Shown: positions 52,047 through 57,312 of the stretch, piece after piece | How the letters are laid out: every line of letters begins with the position of its first letter | Numbering within the stretch: the stretch's first letter is position 1 | Assembly (NCBI GenBank): GCA_016928775.1 | Contig: JAFGKD010000065.1 | Span: forward strand, 1-57,312 | Reading direction: 5' to 3' | Source of the DNA: Candidatus Zhuqueibacterota bacterium | Lineage (GTDB): Bacteria; Zhuqueibacterota; Zhuqueibacteria; Residuimicrobiales; Krinioviventaceae | DNA length: 57,312 nucleotides | Position numbers and translations under genes: made by a program | Notes under the pieces: generated by a model | The model's database searches: none | What the model was told of the DNA's origin: nothing | What the model saw: only the letters and a program-made list of their open reading frames with translations

Positions 52047-55000
52047 ATTTGAGAAATGTCATTTTGCGCACTTGCCTAAACTCGCCCGCTTGTATCCGGT
52101 AGAGATACAATCCACTCGATGCTGCGAGACCAGCATCGTTCCGGCCATCCCAGAGTAAACTGTGCGCGCCGGCCGGTCTTTCCCCGTGTACCAGGGTGCG
52201 CACGACGTGTCCACTCAGGTCATAGATCACCAGCGTAACATCCAAGGCTGCCGGCAAGTCGTAACGAATCGTGGTTTCCGGATTAAAGGGATTCGGATAA
52301 TTCTGAAACAGCGCAAACTGCTTTGGCCTGAATTCCTGTCCGACATCACTGCTGTTGGAAACAGCTACCGGATCGCTGATGTCGCAACTGCCATCCAGAT
52401 TGACGGTTTCGAGTTTGTACCAGCGTTTGGTTTTTAATTCGGTGTTATCGATAAAACGATATGTAAAACCGGATGTCGCATAACCTTTGGATTTGACCAA
52501 AGTCTTGTTGAGTTTGCCATAGGAACCATCCTGTTTGTCGCTCACCAGAATATTGAAACCGGCAATATCGATTTCCGAGACGGTGGTCCATTCGACAAGG
52601 ATTTGTCCATCAGCATAGCATGCAATAAATGAGATCAACTCAACAGCAATCGGCCCCTGGGCGGTGACAGGATTTCCTGAAGAGGAATTACTATTGTAAA
52701 TAATAGAGCCAAGGTTGTACTCGCAGACATGAATTCGATATTCGCTGCTTGAGGCCAGGCCAGAGACGGTAACTGTCGTCCCTGAACCGTTATACACACA
52801 ATACCAGCCGCTGCTGCCTATCTGATCGCCTTGTCCAAACTCGGCATCTGCCGCGTAATAGACGTTATCAACCGGAGCGGCCTGGCCCGTGCTGCCGGGG
52901 CGCATAAAGACAATGTTGCCGTCTCCATTTCCCCGTGCCCAGTTTAGGCAAAGCTGACCTTCGCCGGGTTCGGTACAGGTGATGTCTGTGGCTTGTGTTG
53001 TCGGCGGCTGCAAGACGGTCACATCCTCAATGTCCGACCAGCAACGCCAGTCACCATCGGCATAGGCGCGAACGCGGTAGGCATAATCACCATCTCCGGC
53101 AACTGTCACCTGGCATGACTCTGACAGGATATTCTCATTAACCGTTGTCCAGCCATCCGGGATCATACAATTATTGATCGTTAAATCATCGACATAAAAA
53201 CCAGCCTCCGCGAAACCATATGTGCTATTGCCCTGCATGGTAAAACGAATTTGTATTGCTTTGCCGGCATAGGCGGACAGTTCCGCACTGGAAATGGTTT
53301 CATCATACCAGGTCAAGGAATTGTTGGTATCCTGATGCGCTCGCAACTGTGACCAGGAAGCCCCATCGCTAGAGATTTCGACATATAAATACGGTGTGTA
53401 GGCATAATAGGTGCCCCAGGAATAGGTAATTGTGGACGTCGCATCAAGTTTGACATTGCTATCCAGGGTCATTTTTGAGGTTGTCTGCCAAACGCCATCT
53501 TTTAGAATTTTTCCCTGAAAGGCATAGTCGCCTGTTTTTTTGCGGTAGCTTGATTGACTCCAAAAACCGGTCATCGATGCCGTCCAGTTATCGAAACCAT
53601 CCTCGGCGCCGTCAAAAAAGGTGGCTAATGTTGATGGATAAAAAGAGTGCTGTAATTCGTATTTGTCGGCATTCTGTAGCGATGCGACTTGCCAGGTGAC
53701 ATTGTAACTTGTGCTTGCAATTGTTGTTCCTGGATCGATTAAATCAGGTGATGGAATCACATCCATAACTACACCGGTGACTTCATCCCAGTTGTAACCG
53801 CCGGCGGCGAATGAATTGGCGATGTCATACCAGCCGTCAGCGGTACCACCCCAGCCAAAATTGAGATGGTAATATTTGGTCTCACCGATATTATGGCGTA
53901 CACCATCAACAACGATGGCATGCCCGGCGCCAGCGGTATTATCGCGAATAGACAACTCCCCGGGTCTCTGGTTGATTATCGTGGCGTACAGCTGGTCATA
54001 AAATGTCGAACCATCATTATCTTTCCAGCGACCGCAGGTGCGAAAGTAATCACTGAGCGCGCTGGCAACATCCGATGTATAGGCACCCGATCCGCCGGCA
54101 CCATATTGCATTTCAACAGCAACACCACAATGAAAAGTCAGCAGACCGGCGGCTTGTCGCTGCGCCAGGGTGGTAGATGTATAATAATTATCAAGGGTAT
54201 TTGTCCAGTCATAAGTGGTAGCGCCATAATCAGCGCTGAGGTCTTGCGTATAGCTACCATCACTCCAGGTGTAGGTGTGCGAACCTGTGCCCGTGATCGG
54301 CCATTCATAATAATTGATCAGTTGAGCCATGGCCGTGGCAACGCAGCCGCACACATAATTGTTTGCATTGCCGGCTCCATACGGCGGTGTGTAATAGTTC
54401 CATACAGCATTGCCCCAGGCCGTGGATTGACTCCATCTGGACGTCACAAATGGACCAGCTTCCACATCCCATCCGTCCGCGGTTGTGCTGTTCCCATCTT
54501 GTACAATTGTTCCGTTTATATCGATACGTGCAAAAAAATCTTGCCACAGTTGTCGTGCACGTGTCCGTTCGAACGTCATGACAACGTCGGCTTCCAGGGC
54601 CGCGAGCTTGAGCGACAGACCAACGCGCAACATGGCTAACGCAATGTTGTCCGGCGATTCATCGAGACTAAAATTATTGATTTCGGAAAATGCGACGACA
54701 GGTCGGATCTCATTATCAGCCGCGATGATGACAAAACCCCGGGGTTTTAGATGCGCGACAAATCCAAGCACCCGCGATGCCGGCGTATCATAAATCGGCA
54801 GGATCGAATCTATCGAATAATCATTTTCTCCCAAATCAGGGCACAAGTGCAACCACACTTTGGCGACAAGTCCTGCCTGTTGTTCAGTGACGGCATGCTG
54901 CAATCGTGACGGGATATTCTGCAACTTTTCCAACACAGCTCGGTTCTGGTCGCCATAATGTATTGGTGCTTGCGCCAGAAGCGTCGTTGATAAAAAAAGA

Positions 55001-55059
55001 ATAAGCAAAAGACAGCAGATCACACCTATGGTTCGCCATACGGAACAACTTTTATTCAT
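52045..55059 (-). CDS. T9SS-exported C10 (streptopain-like) cysteine peptidase
   Basis: The 1004-residue protein has a signal peptide (to about residue 30, L-L-A-Q), a Spi/propeptide-type N-terminal domain (about 35-190), a peptidase C10 domain (about 200-435), beta domains that include a jelly-roll (about 470-640) and fibronectin-like parts, and a T9SS module (N-Y-P-N-P-F-N-P to K-M-T-F-L-K). The catalytic cysteine is C239 in C-G-C-V-A-T-A-M-A-Q and the catalytic histidine H380 in G-A-G-H-A-I-V-V-D-G; F-G-W-G-G and D-G-W-Y follow as expected. C10 peptidases such as streptopain and interpain cleave host or environmental proteins. The propeptide should keep it inactive until export. The ATG has GAGGA upstream. 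Confidence 0.88.
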   Translation of the reverse strand: MNKSCSVWRTIGVICCLLLILFLSTTLLAQAPIHYGDQNRAVLEKLQNIPSRLQHAVTEQQAGLVAKVWLHLCPDLGENDYSIDSILPIYDTPASRVLGFVAHLKPRGFVIIAADNEIRPVVAFSEINNFSLDESPDNIALAMLRVGLSLKLAALEADVVMTFERTRARQLWQDFFARIDINGTIVQDGNSTTADGWDVEAGPFVTSRWSQSTAWGNAVWNYYTPPYGAGNANNYVCGCVATAMAQLINYYEWPITGTGSHTYTWSDGSYTQDLSADYGATTYDWTNTLDNYYTSTTLAQRQAAGLLTFHCGVAVEMQYGAGGSGAYTSDVASALSDYFRTCGRWKDNDGSTFYDQLYATIINQRPGELSIRDNTAGAGHAIVVDGVRHNIGETKYYHLNFGWGGTADGWYDIANSFAAGGYNWDEVTGVVMDVIPSPDLIDPGTTIASTSYNVTWQVASLQNADKYELQHSFYPSTLATFFDGAEDGFDNWTASMTGFWSQSSYRKKTGDYAFQGKILKDGVWQTTSKMTLDSNVKLDATSTITYSWGTYYAYTPYLYVEISSDGASWSQLRAHQDTNNSLTWYDETISSAELSAYAGKAIQIRFTMQGNSTYGFAEAGFYVDDLTINNCMIPDGWTTVNENILSESCQVTVAGDGDYAYRVRAYADGDWRCWSDIEDVTVLQPPTTQATDITCTEPGEGQLCLNWARGNGDGNIVFMRPGSTGQAAPVDNVYYAADAEFGQGDQIGSSGWYCVYNGSGTTVTVSGLASSSEYRIHVCEYNLGSIIYNSNSSSGNPVTAQGPIAVELISFIACYADGQILVEWTTVSEIDIAGFNILVSDKQDGSYGKLNKTLVKSKGYATSGFTYRFIDNTELKTKRWYKLETVNLDGSCDISDPVAVSNSSDVGQEFRPKQFALFQNYPNPFNPETTIRYDLPAALDVTLVIYDLSGHVVRTLVHGERPAGAHSLLWDGRNDAGLAASSGLYLYRIQAGEFRQVRKMTFLK

Positions 55060-55283
55060 AATTTTTCCTCATTTAAAACAATGCTTTTGTAGCAGGATTC
55101 AATAGTTGCTCATTTCATTTGCTCCTCCCCGTTACTTGCTAATATGTACGGTTAAACCGCGACAATGGCAACTTTTGCATCGTATTTTTTGTGATTGCAG
55201 ATTGAAGAACAGCGATCCCAGATGTCAAATTTTTACCCTGGACTCCCCCCTTTTCCTTTCTTCCTGCTCCTTTCTCCCATCTC

Positions 55284-57312
55284 CTACTTGAGCAAGGTCA
55301 CCTTGTGTACCGCACTATACATCCCGGCATTAAAATGATAAAGGTACACTCCACTTGCTACGCTCTCGCCACCGTCGTTCGTGCCGTCCCATACCACATT
55401 GTACGAACCAGCGGTTGAGCGCCGATCCACTAAGGTGCGTACGCGACGACCCTGTATGTCATAAACGACAATCGACACCTCTGAATCGAGCGGCAGATCA
55501 TAGTGAATGGTGGTTACAGGATTGAATGGATTCGGAAAGGCTTGCGACAGATAAAAGTCACGCGGAATCGTTTTTTCATTTCCGGCAAAGGTCGTTTTGC
55601 CGATCAATGTGACATGATCAATCTGCGCCTGACAAATAACGTCGTCATTATGCGAGGTCACCGGCAAGCCGATGTACACTCTGTCTCGCATATCGATGGT
55701 TTCGGAATCGACCAGTTGCCAGTTCAAACCATCCGAGGACTCGTAGCCGGAGAACACATCCCCTTTGCGAACCAGGCGCACCCAGTGCGGCGCCTCGGTT
55801 TGGCTGCCGGCGGTGTGGGTGGAATTACCCCCATCCTCTACACGGCGCTGAAAGGCCGCACCGTTGTCAGCGGATAAAATCATCATCGCGTGGCTGGATG
55901 ATGCTTGTAAAGAATTACGCATCATCACGCCAGCTTTTGACCAGGGGTCACTTTCCTCGAGCGAATAGACACGCGTGATAATCTCGCCATCGCCCTCCAG
56001 CTCTTGATAAACAAAATGAAAGGCATCTCTTTGATCCCAGATATCATTTCCCGAGGCGCGGATGAGAAACTTTTCCTCGCGCATTCCGGCTTCGCCGGGA
56101 ATTGCTGGTGAGCCGATATCGCGACTTTGCCACGGGGAGGGAAGCGGTGATAGCGTATTGTCACTGTTTTTATAGGTCAACGATACATTGTCGATGAAAA
56201 CATCCCCCGCACTACCACCGCAGTTAAAAACCACCCGCGCTTCGGTATCAGTGGGATAGCTCATGGGAAAGGTATAACGAAAGTGTTGAGGCCGTCTTGT
56301 TAAGCCGGTGGTGGAGATTTTGCCATAATTATTCTGATTATCGTCAGCGGATGTGATCTGGGCATCAATAGCGCGATTGCTTGAGGCATACGCATCAAAC
56401 TCAAAGATATAATCTTTGCCCTGCATAACCAAAAGATTGTCCTGTTGTAGCTGAACAGCATCGAGATTTGCCCCCCCATTGGTTATTTTGATCTCGTAAT
56501 AACCTTCACCATTCACTGTGCCGGTGGCTATAGCACCACTTCTTCGACGCAATAGCCAGTTATCTGTTGACTGGAAATCGCCATTCTGAACCGCATTTTC
56601 TCCAGGCCTTATCACCCGAATAGTCACATTTTCGATTTGTGAGGCTTCACTTTCAATATTTTGAAAATCAACAGCAGTCACTTTGAAAAAATATCGCGCT
56701 CCGTCACCCAAATCGAGGGCATCGATGTCCATGTAAGTTTGTTTTGTGCTGTCAAAAAAGGCCAGTGAGTTTTTGTTCGTGCCCGCGTAAATATTATAAT
56801 AGGCCACATTGGGATCGCCAAACTTGTTAAAGATGAGTCGAATTATAGAACTCATATTTTCCAGGATGAGGTACGGGTGTAACATTTTTCCTTCCCACTC
56901 ACAACGGCGACCACGTGAACAACTAAAGCCGGGAATATACATTTCATAGACCAGTTCCTCGCTGGAATTGACTTCATTAAAGTAATCATTATTAGCCCAG
57001 CTAATAAATCTGTTGCCATTCTTAAAAGGCTGTGTGCCTCCACAATAGGATGAATATAAATCAGGACTATGGCGATATTCCCAGACCTTCTCGGCAGTTT
57101 TGGCATCCAGATCCAGTTTGTATTCTACAGCTCTGGAGAACTGCGGTCCATTACTACGGTCGCGGCCATTGTCGAACAATGTATAATGATTCTGTTGACC
57201 AGGTACCGGACGTACATCATGTATGCGAGAAAATTCAAGATTTTCATTAACAAACGCGAAATCACTATTTTCCCCACCGAGTATCCAGATCGTTTCGCCG
57301 GTGATTCGATCG
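55284..57312 (-). CDS. T9SS-exported arylsulfotransferase-like protein, 5' end missing
   Basis: The frame is open to the right edge of the window. The first visible codons give D-R-I-T-G-E-T-I-W-I-L-G-G-E-N, then F-S-R-I-H-D-V-R and L-F-D-N-G, the same blocks as the ASST-like protein at 44270, including the histidine aligned with H415 there. After the propeller part come a fibronectin-like stretch, a CBM4/9-like domain (G-D-V-F-I-D-N-V-S-L), a concanavalin-like domain (D-P-W-S-K-A-G-V-M-M-R) that the paralogue lacks, and a T9SS module (A-F-P-N-P-F-N-P to V-T-L-L-K). The visible part is about 676 residues. An initiator TTG at 57179 is not the real start. Substrate unknown; a sulfated polysaccharide or phenolic is possible. 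Confidence 0.78.
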   Translation of the reverse strand, partial: DRITGETIWILGGENSDFAFVNENLEFSRIHDVRPVPGQQNHYTLFDNGRDRSNGPQFSRAVEYKLDLDAKTAEKVWEYRHSPDLYSSYCGGTQPFKNGNRFISWANNDYFNEVNSSEELVYEMYIPGFSCSRGRRCEWEGKMLHPYLILENMSSIIRLIFNKFGDPNVAYYNIYAGTNKNSLAFFDSTKQTYMDIDALDLGDGARYFFKVTAVDFQNIESEASQIENVTIRVIRPGENAVQNGDFQSTDNWLLRRRSGAIATGTVNGEGYYEIKITNGGANLDAVQLQQDNLLVMQGKDYIFEFDAYASSNRAIDAQITSADDNQNNYGKISTTGLTRRPQHFRYTFPMSYPTDTEARVVFNCGGSAGDVFIDNVSLTYKNSDNTLSPLPSPWQSRDIGSPAIPGEAGMREEKFLIRASGNDIWDQRDAFHFVYQELEGDGEIITRVYSLEESDPWSKAGVMMRNSLQASSSHAMMILSADNGAAFQRRVEDGGNSTHTAGSQTEAPHWVRLVRKGDVFSGYESSDGLNWQLVDSETIDMRDRVYIGLPVTSHNDDVICQAQIDHVTLIGKTTFAGNEKTIPRDFYLSQAFPNPFNPVTTIHYDLPLDSEVSIVVYDIQGRRVRTLVDRRSTAGSYNVVWDGTNDGGESVASGVYLYHFNAGMYSAVHKVTLLK

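Noticed and set aside
55101..55128. Minus-strand GGGGAGGAG followed by ATG AAA TGA, upstream of the C10 gene.
   Set aside because: A two-codon frame is not meaningful without further support; it may be a trace of an old gene start.
55149..55159. CGGTTAAACCG, a palindrome similar to half of the LacI operators.
   Set aside because: It shares only eight bases with the operator, lacks the central AACGTT, and does not lie at a visible promoter.

Overview
The window looks like a chromosomal contig from an uncultured, heterotrophic Gram-negative bacterium of the FCB group, most like KSB1, Calditrichota or Ignavibacteria rather than Bacteroidota proper. Reasons: twelve genes and one or two decayed remnants end in the C-terminal sorting module of the type IX secretion system (T9SS; N-Y-P-N-P-F-N-P start, lysine or arginine end). 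Genes carry good Shine-Dalgarno sequences, and the clearest promoters are of the ordinary sigma-70 type (TTGACA-N17-TATAAT), not the Bacteroidota type. Taxonomy is inference; there is no rRNA, tRNA or ribosomal protein gene here.

Layout. 3-962: end of a Gfo/Idh/MocA oxidoreductase. 1038-2144: T9SS-exported protein. 2180-14992 (minus): ten tightly packed genes, read as GH3 glycosidase, nitrilase-family amidase, polysaccharide flippase, methyltransferase, Rcl-like nucleotide hydrolase, DNA polymerase IV, heparinase II/III-like lyase, degenerate LytS-type kinase, TPR protein, TtcA. 15139-22066 (plus): exported binding-type proteins, a lipoprotein, a decayed GT39 glycosyltransferase and a CDF metal transporter. 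22077-23067: broken GH29 fucosidase. 23171-37000 (plus): a glycan-use locus with a GH30-like multidomain enzyme, a LacI repressor with two matching operators and a consensus promoter, two CBM9-like exported proteins, two paralogous enzymes of a family I cannot assign, a sodium:solute symporter and a GH130 phosphorylase. 37001-39130: gene graveyard (orphan T9SS tail, truncated CotH-like gene, minus-strand remnants). 39163-44003 (minus): cardiolipin synthase-like PLD enzyme and a very large, internally duplicated CPBP protease. 44270-57312: two secreted arylsulfotransferase-like proteins, a twin CBM9-like protein, a heme-motif/propeller/TPR fusion and a C10 peptidase, separated by two unusual palindromic repeat structures.

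How it may work together. The 23-37 kb block reads as a complete route without SusC/SusD: T9SS-delivered enzymes and binding proteins act outside, the symporter imports small saccharides, GH130 phosphorolyses them inside, and LacI switches the CBM9-to-GH130 run from a promoter whose start is covered by an operator. The minus-strand run looks like surface-glycan assembly and breakdown genes that have picked up DNA-damage and tRNA-modification genes.

Limits. Families are called from motifs read by eye. Start codons of several genes, the extent of pseudogenes and all substrate assignments are inference. No T9SS machinery gene lies in this window.
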